Shown here: piece by piece, positions 7,960-17,747 of the stretch | How the letters are laid out: the number at the start of each line of letters is the position of its first letter | How positions within the stretch are numbered: position 1 is the stretch's first letter | Assembly: GCA_023426575.1 (NCBI GenBank) | Contig: JAFAAL010000014.1 | Location: forward strand, 103,690 to 167,689 | DNA length: 64,000 bases | DNA from: Bacillota bacterium | GTDB taxonomy: Bacteria; Bacillota; Clostridia; Saccharofermentanales; DTU023 | Reading direction: 5' to 3' | Position numbers and translations under genes: made by a program | The notes under the pieces: generated by a model | What the model was told of the DNA's origin: nothing | Database searches by the model: none | The model's input: the letters and a program-made list of their open reading frames with translations, nothing else

Positions 7960-9258
7960 TTAGTCTAAGAAGCCTTTGTAGTGGCGCATCATCATCTGAG
8001 CTTCGAGCTGATTGACGATGTCCATGGCGACGCCGACGACGATCAGGACGGCGGTACCGCCGAACCAGAGGGCCGAGGTCGTCTTCGTCACGAGACTGAG
8101 TAAGCTCGGCAACATGACGATAAAGACGAGGAAGACCGCTTCGAACCAGGAGAGACGTCTCGCCGTACCACGGATGTATTCCACGGTCGGGCGGCCCGGT
8201 CTGATCCCAGGGATGAAGCCACCGTTCTTTTGAATGTTGTTCGCGATATCCTGCGGATTGAAGTTAATCGACGAATAAAAGAAGGTGAAGGCAATGATGA
8301 AGAGGCTGTAGAAAATGTAGTACAGCGGGTTCTCGTTAAAGGTTGCAAACCATCTGGCAACTTTGCCCGTGGCTCCAAAGAGGTTGATCAGAAGAGAGGG
8401 CATGATCATCAGCTGCAGAGCAAAGATGACGGGAAGCACGCCCGACTGGTTGACCTTGATCGGCAGGTAGGACGCCTGACCACCGTAGATCTTGCGACCG
8501 ACGACGCGCTTGGCGTACTGGACTGGGATCTTCCTCTCCGCGCTCTGGATGTAGACCACGAGGCCGATGATCGCCACAAAGGCGATGACGACAAAGATAG
8601 TGAGCAGGATGGCGAGGATGCTGTTCTTCATGGCCTGCCAATTGAGGAAGGAGTAGTAGAGAGCCTGGACCATGGAGGGCAGACGGGAGAGAATACCGAT
8701 AAAAATCAGGACGGAAATACCGTTGCCAATCCCCTTATCGTTGATCTGCTCACCGAGCCACATGATAAAGGCAGAACCTGCCGTAAAGCTGCCAATGACC
8801 ACGAGGGCATTGATCCAGATCGGCATGGCCGTCGCCGCAGCTTCACGCGTATAGATCCAGTACATCGTCGACATGAAGAGGGCAATGCCAATCGTCACGT
8901 AGCGCGTGATTCTCTGAATCTTCTTACGTCCGGCATCCCCTTCCTTGGAAAGTCTCTCCAGATAAGGGATGGCCACGGTCAAGAGCTGCATGATGATCGA
9001 CGCATTGATGTACGGTTGAATACCTAGCGAAAAGATTGAGACCGCTCTGAAGCCGCCAGTTCCAGAAATGATCTGGAGAAACTGACCCAACTGGCCAAAG
9101 TTGCCCAGAAGAGCCGCAAAGGCAGCGGGGCTGATGCCCGGGACAGGCACAGCTGCCCCCAGGCGATAAATCAGCATGGCGAAGAAAGTAAAGAGGATTC
9201 TCTTTCTTAGATCTTCAATGCGGAAAGCGTTTCTCAGGGTCTTGAACATGGAACCCAT
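7960..9258 (-). CDS. secY: Preprotein translocase subunit SecY
   Basis: Channel-forming subunit of the Sec translocon (432 residues, about ten membrane helices). The N-terminus MGSMFKTLRNAFRIEDLRKR and the plug-region segment GAAVPVPGISPAAFAALL are typical of SecY. It is the last gene of the spc operon, 2 bases after rplO, with AGGAGG 8 bases before the start. In most Bacillota adk, map and infA follow; here a terminator follows instead. Confidence 0.97.
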   Translation of the reverse strand: MGSMFKTLRNAFRIEDLRKRILFTFFAMLIYRLGAAVPVPGISPAAFAALLGNFGQLGQFLQIISGTGGFRAVSIFSLGIQPYINASIIMQLLTVAIPYLERLSKEGDAGRKKIQRITRYVTIGIALFMSTMYWIYTREAAATAMPIWINALVVIGSFTAGSAFIMWLGEQINDKGIGNGISVLIFIGILSRLPSMVQALYYSFLNWQAMKNSILAILLTIFVVIAFVAIIGLVVYIQSAERKIPVQYAKRVVGRKIYGGQASYLPIKVNQSGVLPVIFALQLMIMPSLLINLFGATGKVARWFATFNENPLYYIFYSLFIIAFTFFYSSINFNPQDIANNIQKNGGFIPGIRPGRPTVEYIRGTARRLSWFEAVFLVFIVMLPSLLSLVTKTTSALWFGGTAVLIVVGVAMDIVNQLEAQMMMRHYKGFLD

Positions 9259-9260
9259 GA

Positions 9261-9710
9261 TTACACCTCCTCAACAGTGCCTCCGGCCGCTTCAATTTTC
9301 TCTTTGGCCGATTGGGTAAAGGCAGCTGCACGTACAGTTAGTTTGCGATTGAGCTCACCACGGCCCAAAATTTTAATCCCATCATTGACCTTGGGAATCG
9401 TCAGAAGCCCAGAGTCATGGACGGACTGGACATCGATGACATCGCCGTCATTAAAGCGGTTCAAATCTTCGACATTGATCTCAAGATAGGCCTTTGCAAA
9501 ACGCTTGTTATTGAAGCCACGCTTCGGCATTCTGCGGAAAAGAGGCATCTGGCCACCCTCAAACTGGGGTCTGACACCACCACCGGATCTGGCCTTCTGG
9601 CCCTTGTGGCCACGGCCTGCTGTCTTGCCATTGCCCGAACCTGGGCCACGGCCCTTGCGCCACGCCTTGGGGCGAGAGCCCGCACTGGGTTTTAATTCGT
9701 TAAGTTTCAT
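9261..9710 (-). CDS. rplO: 50S ribosomal protein L15
   Basis: L15 (149 residues) of the large subunit. The glycine- and arginine-rich N-terminal tail ([20 protein letters not shown]) that threads into 23S rRNA is clear, followed by the globular domain with [20 protein letters not shown]. It lies between rpmD and secY in the usual spc order, with AAGGAG before ATG 9710. Confidence 0.97.
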   Translation of the reverse strand: MKLNELKPSAGSRPKAWRKGRGPGSGNGKTAGRGHKGQKARSGGGVRPQFEGGQMPLFRRMPKRGFNNKRFAKAYLEINVEDLNRFNDGDVIDVQSVHDSGLLTIPKVNDGIKILGRGELNRKLTVRAAAFTQSAKEKIEAAGGTVEEV

Positions 9711-9712
9711 GT

Positions 9713-9901
9713 CTACGCTCCTTCGACATCAGAGACTTCGACCAGGTGGACAACCTTGGCAATTTGGCCACGAGTGGCTGGGCTGTCCTCTTGGATGGTA
9801 AAGTCATTGATCTTCTTCAGGCCCAGAGCCTGACAGACTTCTATGTGACGCGGTTTACGACCGCTCAGGCTGCGTACCAGAGTAATTTTAAGTTTCGCCA
9901 T
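9713..9901 (-). CDS. rpmD: 50S ribosomal protein L30
   Basis: L30 (62 residues), a small alpha-beta protein of the large subunit. [19 protein letters not shown] and the [11 protein letters not shown] ending match the family. The gene lies 9 bases after rpsE and 2 before rplO. Standard length; nothing unusual. Confidence 0.95.
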   Translation of the reverse strand: MAKLKITLVRSLSGRKPRHIEVCQALGLKKINDFTIQEDSPATRGQIAKVVHLVEVSDVEGA

Positions 9902-9910
9902 AGTCTCCTC

Positions 9911-10519
9911 CTAGATGATCTCATCCACGGACTTACCGCGCTTTCTGGCGACCATCTCTGGCGAATTCAGAGATTTCAGGCCGGCCATGGCGGCATTGGC
10001 CATGTTGTTGACGTTCGAGGTGCCAAGCGACTTGGTCACGATGTCAGAGAGACCTGCGAGTTCGCAGATCGCACGGACAGCACCACCGGCGATAACACCC
10101 GTTCCCTCAGGAGCTGGACGGAGCATGACCTTGCCCGCGCCATAGTGGCCCGTGATGGGGTGCGGAATCGTCGTCCCCGAAATGGGTACCTTGATGAGGT
10201 TCTTCTTGGCGTCTTCGATCCCCTTGCGGATGGCATCGGGAATTTCAGCGGCCTTGCCGAGGCCCTTGCCCACTTGACCCTCACCGTCGCCGACGATGAC
10301 CAGGGCGGTAAAGCGGAAGTTACGACCACCCTTGACGGTCTTGGCGACACGGCCGATGTGGATGACGCGCTCTTTGAACTTATCTTCAGGGCGCTCTCTG
10401 CGTTCACGATCGCGCTCGCGCCCACGGCGCTCACCACCACGACCACGGCCACGGCCACGGCCACGGCCACGTTGCTCGCGATTTTCTTCTTGCATATCGT
10501 TTCTTTCAAAATCTGCCAT
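9911..10519 (-). CDS. rpsE: 30S ribosomal protein S5 with an RG-rich N-terminal extension
   Basis: S5 (202 residues), needed for decoding fidelity. The core from about residue 46 ([18 protein letters not shown]) is typical. Before it lies an Arg/Gly/Glu-rich segment with repeated RG dipeptides, encoded by a hexanucleotide tandem repeat. ATG 10519 is chosen because GAGGAG lies 7 bases upstream; a GTG five codons earlier overlaps that ribosome binding site. It overlaps nothing and sits 14 bases after the rplR stop. Confidence 0.96.
   Translation of the reverse strand: MADFERNDMQEENREQRGRGRGRGRGRGGERRGRERDRERRERPEDKFKERVIHIGRVAKTVKGGRNFRFTALVIVGDGEGQVGKGLGKAAEIPDAIRKGIEDAKKNLIKVPISGTTIPHPITGHYGAGKVMLRPAPEGTGVIAGGAVRAICELAGLSDIVTKSLGTSNVNNMANAAMAGLKSLNSPEMVARKRGKSVDEII
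10443..10471. repeat. Hexanucleotide tandem repeat within rpsE
   Basis: CCACGG is repeated 4.8 times on the plus strand, encoding a run of alternating Arg and Gly near the N-terminus of S5. Unit length of six keeps the frame whatever the copy number. Confidence 0.9.
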
Positions 10520-10533
10520 TTCGCTACTCCTCA

Positions 10534-10893
10534 CTAAAACTTCAGACCGGCTTCTCGGCTGGCTTCAGCCAGAGCGGCGATACGTCCATGATAAATATAT
10601 CCGGAGCGATCGAAGACGACGTTCTCGATCCCCTTGGCGAGGGCACGCTCAGCGATGAGCTTGCCGACTGACTTGGCGGTCTCGAGGTTGTTGACTTTTG
10701 CTGCGATATCCTTGTCGAGGCTGGAGGCCGAGACGAGGGTATGACCGCTGGCATCATCGACGATCTGCGCATATAAGTGCTTATTGCTGCGGAAGACGCA
10801 GAGTCTGGGACATTCGGCTGTCCCACTGATGTGCTTTCTCAGTCGAGCGTGTTTACGCCGACGGATCAGATCTCTAGAAATTTTGCTAATCAT
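10534..10893 (-). CDS. rplR: 50S ribosomal protein L18
   Basis: L18 (119 residues), binds 5S r[23 protein letters not shown], the [16 protein letters not shown] strand and the [14 protein letters not shown] ending are characteristic. Normal length and position between rplF and rpsE. Stop codon is TAG. Confidence 0.96.
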   Translation of the reverse strand: MISKISRDLIRRRKHARLRKHISGTAECPRLCVFRSNKHLYAQIVDDASGHTLVSASSLDKDIAAKVNNLETAKSVGKLIAERALAKGIENVVFDRSGYIYHGRIAALAEASREAGLKF

Positions 10894-10910
10894 ATCTACT
10901 CACGCCCTTT

Positions 10911-11453
10911 CTACTTCGCAGCGCCTGTCTTGCCTTCCTTCAGGCGGATGGTCTCAAAGTCATACTTGATCCCCTTGCCCTTGTAAGGCTCTGGCGGACG
11001 GACTGCACGGATCTTGGCAGCGATTTCGCCAACCATCTGCTTGTTCGCCCCCGAGACGATAATCTGATTCGGCTTAGGCACCTCAAAGGTGATGCCCTCG
11101 GGCATCGGGAACTTGACGGGGTGCGAGAGACCAACGGTCAGGACGAGGTCCTTGCCTTCGAGGGCAGCACGATAACCCGTGCCATTGACCTCGAGGGTCT
11201 TCTTAAAGCTGTCCGTTACGCCGACGACCATGTTGTTGATCAGGGAACGGGTCAAACCGTGCAGGGAGCGGTGAATCTTGGAATCACTCGGACGCTCAAC
11301 CGTGATGACGCCATCTTCAATCTTGACGTCCATCTCGGGATGAATCTTCTCCGAGACGACCACCTGGCCCTTTTTCACTTCCATGACACCGTCTTTGAAC
11401 TTAACTTCGACGCCAGCGGGAATTGCGATGGGCTTCTTACCAATACGGGACAT
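10911..11453 (-). CDS. rplF: 50S ribosomal protein L6
   Basis: L6 (180 residues), a two-domain protein near the GTPase centre. [19 protein letters not shown] and the C-terminal [11 protein letters not shown] motif are diagnostic. Standard spc position between rpsH and rplR. Confidence 0.97.
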   Translation of the reverse strand: MSRIGKKPIAIPAGVEVKFKDGVMEVKKGQVVVSEKIHPEMDVKIEDGVITVERPSDSKIHRSLHGLTRSLINNMVVGVTDSFKKTLEVNGTGYRAALEGKDLVLTVGLSHPVKFPMPEGITFEVPKPNQIIVSGANKQMVGEIAAKIRAVRPPEPYKGKGIKYDFETIRLKEGKTGAAK

Positions 11454-11511
11454 AAATATCTCCTTTGCTCTTGAGATTGGGGCAGCTGAGCTGCCTTTTC
11501 AGAGTTGCTAA

Positions 11512-11910
11512 TTACCAGACAAAAGCCAAGACTTCGCCACCGATACCGGCCTTGCGTGCCTCTTTGTCCGTCATGAGCCCCTTGGATGTGGAGACAATGG
11601 CAATGCCGAGGCCACCGAGGACCTGGGGCAGCTCATTGGCTGCGGCATAGACACGGAGACCAGGCTTGGAGATGCGCTTCAGACCTGCGATGACAGGCTT
11701 GAGGTGCTCCATATACTTGAGCTCGATGTGTAAAATGCCCTGCTTATTGTCTTCTTCTTCTCTAAAGTCGGCGATATAGCCTTCTTCTTTCAAAATACGT
11801 GCGATCTCGCGCTTGAGATTGGACGCGGGCACTGTGCACTCGTCGTGACCAGCGCGACCAGCGTTCCGGATGCGTGTCAGCATATCAGCAATGGGATCTG
11901 TAATTTGCAT
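11512..11910 (-). CDS. rpsH: 30S ribosomal protein S8
   Basis: S8 (132 residues), binds helix 21 of 16S rRNA and often autoregulates its operon. [17 protein letters not shown] and the [22 protein letters not shown] ending identify it once the last motif is read in two parts. The open frame continues upstream to 12033, but the ATG at 11910 with GGAAAGGAG upstream is the family start. Confidence 0.96.
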   Translation of the reverse strand: MQITDPIADMLTRIRNAGRAGHDECTVPASNLKREIARILKEEGYIADFREEEDNKQGILHIELKYMEHLKPVIAGLKRISKPGLRVYAAANELPQVLGGLGIAIVSTSKGLMTDKEARKAGIGGEVLAFVW

Positions 11911-11926
11911 AGTTGTGCTCCTTTCC

Positions 11927-12112
11927 CTACCAGCTGGCCTTACGCACGCCAGGAATTTGGCCCTTGTGTGCCAGAACGCGGAAGCATAGACGGCAGATGC
12001 CGTACTTGCGAATGTACGCGTGGGGTCTGCCACAGAGTTGGCAGCGATTGTGCTGACGCGTAGAGAATTTCTGCGGCTTATTCGCCTTGATAATCATCGA
12101 TTTCTTTGCCAT
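11927..12112 (-). CDS. rpsN: 30S ribosomal protein S14, zinc-binding type
   Basis: Short (61-residue) S14 of the C+ type, with two CxxC pairs (CQLCGRP and CRLCFRV) that bind zinc. The zinc-free paralogue, if present, is outside this window. Normal position between rplE and rpsH. Confidence 0.96.
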   Translation of the reverse strand: MAKKSMIIKANKPQKFSTRQHNRCQLCGRPHAYIRKYGICRLCFRVLAHKGQIPGVRKASW

Positions 12113-12121
12113 CTCTGCCTC

Positions 12122-12661
12122 CTACTTTCTAAACGGCATCCCGAGCATCTCGAGGAGTGCTCTGGCTTCTTCGTCATTTTCAGCTGTGGTGACAATGACG
12201 ATGTCCATACCGCGAATCTTGTCAATACTATCGTAGTCAATCTCAGGGAAGATCAGCTGCTCTTTGGCGCCCATGGCATAGTTGCCACGACCATCAAAAG
12301 AGTTCGGGTTGGCCCCGCGGAAGTCACGGACCCGCGGCAGGGAGATGGAGATCAGCTTGTCGAGGAACTCATACATGCGCTCACCGCGGAGAGTGACCTT
12401 GCAGCCGACATTCATGCCCGCTCTGACTCTGAAGTTTGCGATAGACTTCTTCGCCTTGGTGACGATGGCCTTTTGGCCCGTGATGACGCCGAGGTCACGC
12501 ACAGAATTTTCAATCGCCTTGGAGTTTTCCTGGGCATCACCGACACCCATATTGAGCACGATCTTCTCAAGCTTTGGGATCTGCATGACCGACTTATAAG
12601 AGAATTTCTCCATCAGAGCAGGAGCTACTTCATCTTTATATTTAGCTTGTAAACGATTCAT
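12122..12661 (-). CDS. rplE: 50S ribosomal protein L5
   Basis: L5 (179 residues), contacts 5S rRNA and P-site tRNA. The motifs [33 protein letters not shown] and the ending [14 protein letters not shown] match the family. Nine bases separate it from rplX and rpsN. Confidence 0.97.
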   Translation of the reverse strand: MNRLQAKYKDEVAPALMEKFSYKSVMQIPKLEKIVLNMGVGDAQENSKAIENSVRDLGVITGQKAIVTKAKKSIANFRVRAGMNVGCKVTLRGERMYEFLDKLISISLPRVRDFRGANPNSFDGRGNYAMGAKEQLIFPEIDYDSIDKIRGMDIVIVTTAENDEEARALLEMLGMPFRK

Positions 12662-12670
12662 TCAGTCCTC

Positions 12671-13012
12671 CTACTTCTTCTTACCGGCCTTGATGACTTC
12701 GATCGTCGCATCACAAGCCTTGCAATAGCGGATCTTATCACCGTCATCGTTGATGCGGCGGCCAACTTTGCTCGGACGCTTGCACTTGGGGCAGACGACC
12801 ATGACGTTGCTCGCATTGATCGGAGCTTCCTGGTGGATGATGCCGCCAGTCTGAACTTTCTGATTGGGGCGCTTGTGCTTAGTCACAATGTTGACGCCCT
12901 CGACGATGACGCGATTTTTAGCGGGGATGACCTGCAGGACTCTGCCGGTCTTGCCCTTGTCTTTGCCCGTCAGGACATAGACATTATCATTCACTTTGAC
13001 ATGGACTTTCAT
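12671..13012 (-). CDS. rplX: 50S ribosomal protein L24 with a zinc-ribbon-like C-terminus
   Basis: L24 (113 residues), an assembly initiator. The KOW motif region (NDNVYVLTGKDKGKTGRVLQ) is at the N-terminus. The C-terminal half holds CPKC and CKAC pairs, a likely zinc ribbon that is present in many but not all bacterial L24 proteins. Confidence 0.96.
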   Translation of the reverse strand: MKVHVKVNDNVYVLTGKDKGKTGRVLQVIPAKNRVIVEGVNIVTKHKRPNQKVQTGGIIHQEAPINASNVMVVCPKCKRPSKVGRRINDDGDKIRYCKACDATIEVIKAGKKK

Positions 13013-13021
13013 GACGACCTC

Positions 13022-13390
13022 CTAGAGCACTTCCGGTGCCAGCGAGAGAATCTTCATGTAGTTTTTCTCACGCAATTCACGAGCGATGGGCCCGAAGATA
13101 CGGGTGCCCTGCGGTGTCCCATCGTCCTTGAGGATGACGGCGGCATTCTCATCAAAGCGAATGGTCGAGCCATCGCGACGACGGACACCCTTCTTGGTTC
13201 TGACGACGACGGCCTTGACGACATCACCCTTCTTGACGACGCCACCGGGCGTTGCTTCTTTGACGGAGCAGACGATGACATCACCGATATTGGCATAGCG
13301 GCGACCTGTGCCACCGAGGACCTTGATGCAGTAGAGACGGCGAGCCCCGGTGTTGTCTGCGGATTTTAAATTGCTTTCAACTTGAATCAT
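13022..13390 (-). CDS. rplN: 50S ribosomal protein L14
   Basis: L14 (122 residues), at the subunit interface and the RsfS binding site. It begins [19 protein letters not shown] and ends [11 protein letters not shown]. The frame stays open upstream to 13501, but only ATG 13390 has a ribosome binding site (AAAGGAG) and matches the family start. Confidence 0.97.
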   Translation of the reverse strand: MIQVESNLKSADNTGARRLYCIKVLGGTGRRYANIGDVIVCSVKEATPGGVVKKGDVVKAVVVRTKKGVRRRDGSTIRFDENAAVILKDDGTPQGTRIFGPIARELREKNYMKILSLAPEVL

Positions 13391-13404
13391 GCTGGACTCC
13401 TTTT

Positions 13405-13665
13405 CTACTTCGCCTTCTCGATGATGCGGACGACGCGCCAGCACTTGTCCTTGGACAGGGGGCGGGTCTCCATGATTCTCACGGTGTCGCCGATGCCACA
13501 CTCGTTGTTCTCATCGTGAGCCTTGAGCTTGATGCTCCGCTTGATGTATTTCTTGTAGAGCGGGTGACGAACGTGTTCGGTGATGGAGACGACGACGGTC
13601 TTGTCCATTTTATCCGAGGTCACGATGCCTGTTCTGCTCTTACGCAGTGCACGTTCAATAGCCAT
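13405..13665 (-). CDS. rpsQ: 30S ribosomal protein S17
   Basis: S17 (86 residues), an OB-fold protein of early 30S assembly. The motif [16 protein letters not shown] and the [15 protein letters not shown] segment are typical. Standard position between rpmC and rplN. Confidence 0.96.
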   Translation of the reverse strand: MAIERALRKSRTGIVTSDKMDKTVVVSITEHVRHPLYKKYIKRSIKLKAHDENNECGIGDTVRIMETRPLSKDKCWRVVRIIEKAK

Positions 13666-13670
13666 CTTGT

Positions 13671-13877
13671 CTACCTCACTTTCCCGGCCAGTTCAGCTTC
13701 CCGCAGAACGGTCTTGACTCTGGCAATCTGGCGCTTGACTTCTTTTAACTGCAGCGGGTTATCCAGCTGTCTCGTCGCATGTCTAAAGCGCAGTTTGAAC
13801 AGTTCTTCCTTGAGTTCACGGAGCTCATCGTTGAGCTCTGCCGTGCTCTTTTCGCGCATTTCATTAATTTTCATCAT
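13671..13877 (-). CDS. rpmC: 50S ribosomal protein L29
   Basis: L29 (68 residues), a helical hairpin near the tunnel exit that contacts SRP. The family motif [20 protein letters not shown] is clear. Two ATG codons (13877 and 13874) follow AGGAGG, at 6 and 9 bases. The start lies inside the last codons of rplP, so the two genes are translationally coupled. Confidence 0.94.
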   Translation of the reverse strand: MMKINEMREKSTAELNDELRELKEELFKLRFRHATRQLDNPLQLKEVKRQIARVKTVLREAELAGKVR

Positions 13878-14442
13878 CACTGGCCTCCTCAGATTCGTGA
13901 GCCTCAGCTTCAGCCTCGGCCTCAGCAGCCTCTTCAGCCAGCTGCTCTTCGAGTTGTTCCTCTGCAGCTTCTAAGCTCTCAACGACATCCGCCTGTACCT
14001 CGGCAAAGCGCGCATATTCTTCAGCACTCAGCTTGCGCTCAGACTTGACGAATTTGCACTTGATAGGGAGCTTGTGCATAGCCAGACGAAAAGCCTCGCG
14101 GGCCGTCTTCTCAGGAATACCTGCGAGTTCGAAGAGAACGCGGCCAGGCTTGACAACGGCAACCCAGTACTCAGGAGAACCCTTACCAGAACCCATGCGG
14201 GTCTCAGCGGGCTTCTTGGACACTGATTTGTCCGGGAAAACTTTGATCCAGACGGTACCGCCACGGCGGAGGTAACGGTTAATCGCGATACGAGCTGCCT
14301 CGATCTGATTCGCAGTAATCCATGACGGCTCGAGGGCCTGGAGGCCATACTGGCCATAGGCAACGAAATTGCCGCGGCTGGCCTTGCCCTTCATGCGGCC
14401 ACGATGCTGACGACGATATTTGACGCGTTTAGGCATTAACAT
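13864..14442 (-). CDS. rplP: 50S ribosomal protein L16 with an acidic C-terminal tail
   Basis: L16 (192 residues), organises the peptidyl-transferase and A-site region. The core from [20 protein letters not shown] to about residue 140 is normal. About 50 residues rich in Glu and Ala follow and end in EEASDDEN; most L16 proteins stop at 137-145. ATG 14442 has AGGAGG 7 bases upstream, inside the end of rpsC. Confidence 0.95.
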   Translation of the reverse strand: MLMPKRVKYRRQHRGRMKGKASRGNFVAYGQYGLQALEPSWITANQIEAARIAINRYLRRGGTVWIKVFPDKSVSKKPAETRMGSGKGSPEYWVAVVKPGRVLFELAGIPEKTAREAFRLAMHKLPIKCKFVKSERKLSAEEYARFAEVQADVVESLEAAEEQLEEQLAEEAAEAEAEAEAHESEEASDDEN

Positions 14443-15115
14443 TGTCGTTCCTCCTATCACTCTTGTCCTCTTGACGGGACTTGCTCTTTAAGACTTCACC
14501 CTTGTAGATCCAGACCTTGACACCGATGAGACCGTATGTGGTCGCTGCTTCTGCGAAGCCGTAGTCGATGTCAGCACGCAGGGTGTGCAGGGGGATCGTA
14601 CCCTCGTGATAGCTCTCAGATCTGGCGATATCCGCTCCGCCGAGACGGCCAGAGGTCATACATTTGATGCCCTTGACACCCTGCTTCATGGCGCGGCCGA
14701 TGGCCTGCTTGATTGCTCTTCTAAAGGAGACGCGCTCCTCCAGCTGACGGGCGATGCCTTCGGCGACGAGCTGTGCTTCGGTGTCAGGTTGCTTGATCTC
14801 TTTGACGTTGATGAAGAAATTGCGCTTAAATCTGTGATGCAGTTTCTTCTTGAGATTTTCGATCTCAGCGCCCTGGCGGCCGATAATCATACCCGGCTTG
14901 GCCGTGGAAATCGTGACGACACACTTGTCCTCACCCTCGCGCTCAATTTCGATACGTGAGACACCTGCGCGCTCAGTTTCCTTTTTGACAAAATCGCGAA
15001 TCTTGACGTCTTCGACGAGGAAGGTGGAAAAATTCTTCTTGTCCGCATACCAACGGGCATCCCAGTCCTTGATGATGCCGACGCGCAGACCGTGTGGATT
15101 AATCTTCTGACCCAT
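14429..15115 (-). CDS. rpsC: 30S ribosomal protein S3
   Basis: S3 (228 residues), lines the mRNA entry channel. [19 protein letters not shown] is the family N-terminus, the KH domain carries [18 protein letters not shown], and [11 protein letters not shown] is near the end. Its ATG shares one base with the rplV stop (TAATG). Confidence 0.97.
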   Translation of the reverse strand: MGQKINPHGLRVGIIKDWDARWYADKKNFSTFLVEDVKIRDFVKKETERAGVSRIEIEREGEDKCVVTISTAKPGMIIGRQGAEIENLKKKLHHRFKRNFFINVKEIKQPDTEAQLVAEGIARQLEERVSFRRAIKQAIGRAMKQGVKGIKCMTSGRLGGADIARSESYHEGTIPLHTLRADIDYGFAEAATTYGLIGVKVWIYKGEVLKSKSRQEDKSDRRNDNVNA

Positions 15116-15603
15116 TATTTATCTCCTTTATTGCGCTCGCGCAGGACAACTGAGATACGGCTTGAACGCTTTAACATCGGTGTTGCTGAACCCTTACCAG
15201 CAGGCAGCCAGCGCTTCATGGTCGGGCCTGGGCCAATCATGAGTTCTGCGACGTAGAGCGCATCAGCATTCAGCTCATTGTTGTTGACGGCATTGGCTTC
15301 GGCTGACTTTAAGAGCTTGTGGAGAACGGGGGCCGCGGCCTTGGGAGTGTATGTCAAAATACCGAGGGCCTCTCTGAGATCCTTACCACGGATCAGCTTG
15401 GCAACGATATTGACCTTGGAGGGGGCAATGCGGACAAACTTGATGGACGCCTTGCCACAGTCCTTGCCGATGCCGAGCTCTTTGCGTTCTTTCTTAGTCA
15501 GGACGCGCAGCTTCTGGTTCCTCTTCTGAGGCTTGGCATAGGCTTCCAGAATTTCATTGCGGCGCTCGCGCAGTTCTTGCTTGGTATAGACTTTGTTCTT
15601 CAT
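15115..15603 (-). CDS. rplV: 50S ribosomal protein L22 with an N-terminal extension
   Basis: L22 (162 residues); its beta-hairpin lines the exit tunnel. The core begins near residue 51 ([20 protein letters not shown]) and ends with a [12 protein letters not shown] strand. Typical L22 is about 110 residues, so roughly 50 basic and charged residues precede the core. The start at 15603 is 10 bases after rpsS; I see no better internal start. Confidence 0.93.
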   Translation of the reverse strand: MKNKVYTKQELRERRNEILEAYAKPQKRNQKLRVLTKKERKELGIGKDCGKASIKFVRIAPSKVNIVAKLIRGKDLREALGILTYTPKAAAPVLHKLLKSAEANAVNNNELNADALYVAELMIGPGPTMKRWLPAGKGSATPMLKRSSRISVVLRERNKGDK

Positions 15604-15612
15604 CTCTACCTC

Positions 15613-15894
15613 CTAGCGAGCAGACGCCGACTTTTCCGAGCGCGCGTGGCTGCGAAACAGGCGTGTCGGTGCAAATTCCCCGAGTTTGTGACCGACCATC
15701 TCTTCTGTGATATAGACGGGGACGTGCTTTCTGCCATCATGGACAGCAATCGTGTGGCCGACCATTTCCGGGAAGATCGTTGAGGCGCGAGACCAGGTCT
15801 TGATCACCTTGTGCTCATTCTTCTCGTTCATGGCCTCGATGCGCTTCATCAGCGCCTCTTCGACGTAAAAACCTTTTTTCGTTGAACGACTCAT
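15613..15894 (-). CDS. rpsS: 30S ribosomal protein S19
   Basis: S19 (93 residues) of the 30S head. [20 protein letters not shown] and [19 protein letters not shown] are diagnostic. Standard place between rplB and rplV. Confidence 0.97.
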   Translation of the reverse strand: MSRSTKKGFYVEEALMKRIEAMNEKNEHKVIKTWSRASTIFPEMVGHTIAVHDGRKHVPVYITEEMVGHKLGEFAPTRLFRSHARSEKSASAR

Positions 15895-15905
15895 CTCAGG
15901 CCTCC

Positions 15906-16733
15906 TTATTTCTTACGACGACGGACGATAAACTTGTTGGAAAGTTTATTCTTCTTACGTGTCTTCTTACCAAGCGTCGGCTTGCCCCAGGGCGTCATGG
16001 GAGAAGGCATACCAATGGGGTTTCTGCCCTCACCACCACCGTGCGGGTGATCGACGGGGTTCATCGCCTTACCTCTGACGTGTGGACGTCTGCCGAGGTG
16101 GCGCTTGCGGCCCGCCTTGCCGATCGTAATGTTCTCGTGCTCGGAGTTGCCGACCCAGCCCACGGTGGCGCGGCAGTCCTGCAGGATCAGGCGATATTCG
16201 CCCGAGGGCAGGCGCAGCTGAGCATAACGGCCCTCTTTGGCCATCAGCTGGGCACCCGTACCGGCTGAGCGCACGATCTTAGCACCTTGACCAGGCTTCA
16301 TTTCAACGTTGTGAACCGTGGTGCCGACGGGGATCGCTCTCAGAGGCATCGCGTTGCCGACGACGGGATCGACTTCCTCGCCCGAGACGACGGTCATGCC
16401 GACCTTGAGATCCTCGGGAGCGAGGATATAGCTCTTGGCACCATCGTGGTAGTGCAAGAGGGCAATACGCGCGCTGCGATTGGGATCGTACTCAATAGCT
16501 GCAACATTGGCCGGGACCCCGTCCTTATTGCGCAGCCAATCAATCGTTCTAATATGGCGCCGATTACCGCCACCGCGATGTCTGACAGTAATTCTGCCGT
16601 AGTGGTTACGACCTGCTTTTTGTTTCCGAGACTTGAGGAGGGCCTTTTCGGGGGCCTTCTTCGTCAGTCCAGAAAAATCTGCCACAGTCATCTGCCGAAT
16701 GGCGGGAGAGGTCGGTTTAAATGATTTAGCCAT
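15906..16733 (-). CDS. rplB: 50S ribosomal protein L2
   Basis: L2 (275 residues), essential for subunit joining and peptidyl transfer. The C-terminal motif [18 protein letters not shown] is intact, including the conserved His of the HGGGEGR loop. N-terminus [20 protein letters not shown]. Normal length. Confidence 0.98.
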   Translation of the reverse strand: MAKSFKPTSPAIRQMTVADFSGLTKKAPEKALLKSRKQKAGRNHYGRITVRHRGGGNRRHIRTIDWLRNKDGVPANVAAIEYDPNRSARIALLHYHDGAKSYILAPEDLKVGMTVVSGEEVDPVVGNAMPLRAIPVGTTVHNVEMKPGQGAKIVRSAGTGAQLMAKEGRYAQLRLPSGEYRLILQDCRATVGWVGNSEHENITIGKAGRKRHLGRRPHVRGKAMNPVDHPHGGGEGRNPIGMPSPMTPWGKPTLGKKTRKKNKLSNKFIVRRRKK

Positions 16734-16753
16734 AGTTCCTTCCTTTCTCCGCT

Positions 16754-17113
16754 CTATGCGATATGACTCAAGCCAAAGGCTTCAATCTCAGTCTTATACT
16801 TCTTGCGCTTCTGCGTGCTCTTGCCACCCTTGTCGAGATAAGTCTCGTTCTCAGGATTGAGGTCGATCGTGACGACGGCCTTCTTCCAGCTGGCGCTGTG
16901 TCCAGAGGTGTAACCCTGACGCTTGGCCTTGCCACGGACGTTCTGGGTGTTGACCTTGAGGACCTTGACGTCAAAGAGCTGCTCACAAGCCATTCTGATC
17001 TCGGTCTTGCCGGCATCCTTGGCCACCTTGAAGGTGTACTTGCCTTCAGAGGCCTGCACGGCGGAACGCTCAGTGATCAGGGGTTCAATAATGATGTCAT
17101 GCGGATTCTTCAT
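16754..17113 (-). CDS. rplW: 50S ribosomal protein L23
   Basis: L23 (119 residues) at the tunnel exit, docking site for trigger factor and SRP. It opens with [15 protein letters not shown] and contains [19 protein letters not shown]. It is about 20 residues longer than usual because of a basic C-terminal end. Its ATG overlaps the rplD stop as TAATG... reading the operon order rplD then rplW. Confidence 0.95.
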   Translation of the reverse strand: MKNPHDIIIEPLITERSAVQASEGKYTFKVAKDAGKTEIRMACEQLFDVKVLKVNTQNVRGKAKRQGYTSGHSASWKKAVVTIDLNPENETYLDKGGKSTQKRKKYKTEIEAFGLSHIA

Positions 17114-17733
17114 TAGGCGTAGACCTCCTCAATTTGCTGCACAGCGTCACGCGTCAGCACGAGATTGCCATACTTCAGGAGATCCCGGACATTCAGGGCG
17201 TTCACTGGTGCGAGTTTCAGGCTGGGGATGTTGCGGCCGGCACGGATGATATCCTCATTCTTCTCGGCGAGAACCAGCAGTGCTGAGCGCTCGACCTTAA
17301 GGTTCTTCATCAGATTGGCCATCTCACGCGTCTTGGGAGCGTTGAGCTTTAGCTCGTCGAGCACGAAGATCGACTCGGACTGAGCCAGTGCTGAGAGCGC
17401 AGACTTGAGAGCCAGACGGCGCATCTTCTTATTGAGCTTGGTGCGATAGCAGCGAGGCTGGGGACCGAAGGCGAGACCACCGCCGACCCAGTGGGGCGCT
17501 CTGATCGAGCCCTGGCGAGCGCGACCCGTGCCCTTCTGGCGCCACGGCTTGCGACCGCCACCACGGACCTCGGAGCGCGTCTTGGTCTTGACAGTGCCCT
17601 GTCTCTGATTATTGTTCTGGGCAACGACGACACGGTGGAGGAGATCCTGATTGGGCTCGAGGCCAAAGATCTCATCACTCAGTTCAATCGTGTCCACTTC
17701 CTTGCCAGAGATGTTATAGACTTTTACTTTCAT
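17113..17733 (-). CDS. rplD: 50S ribosomal protein L4
   Basis: L4 (206 residues), lines the tunnel constriction; in some bacteria it represses the S10 operon. The loop motif [20 protein letters not shown] is intact. A possible regulatory leader for it lies upstream of rpsJ, but no L4 site can be identified by eye. Confidence 0.97.
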   Translation of the reverse strand: MKVKVYNISGKEVDTIELSDEIFGLEPNQDLLHRVVVAQNNNQRQGTVKTKTRSEVRGGGRKPWRQKGTGRARQGSIRAPHWVGGGLAFGPQPRCYRTKLNKKMRRLALKSALSALAQSESIFVLDELKLNAPKTREMANLMKNLKVERSALLVLAEKNEDIIRAGRNIPSLKLAPVNALNVRDLLKYGNLVLTRDAVQQIEEVYA

Positions 17734-17747
17734 CTTCTAGTCCTCCC

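Noticed and set aside
10296..10537. Arg/Ser- or Thr-rich open frames opposite rpsE
   Set aside because: They are products of the CCACGG repeat read in other frames, without ribosome binding sites.
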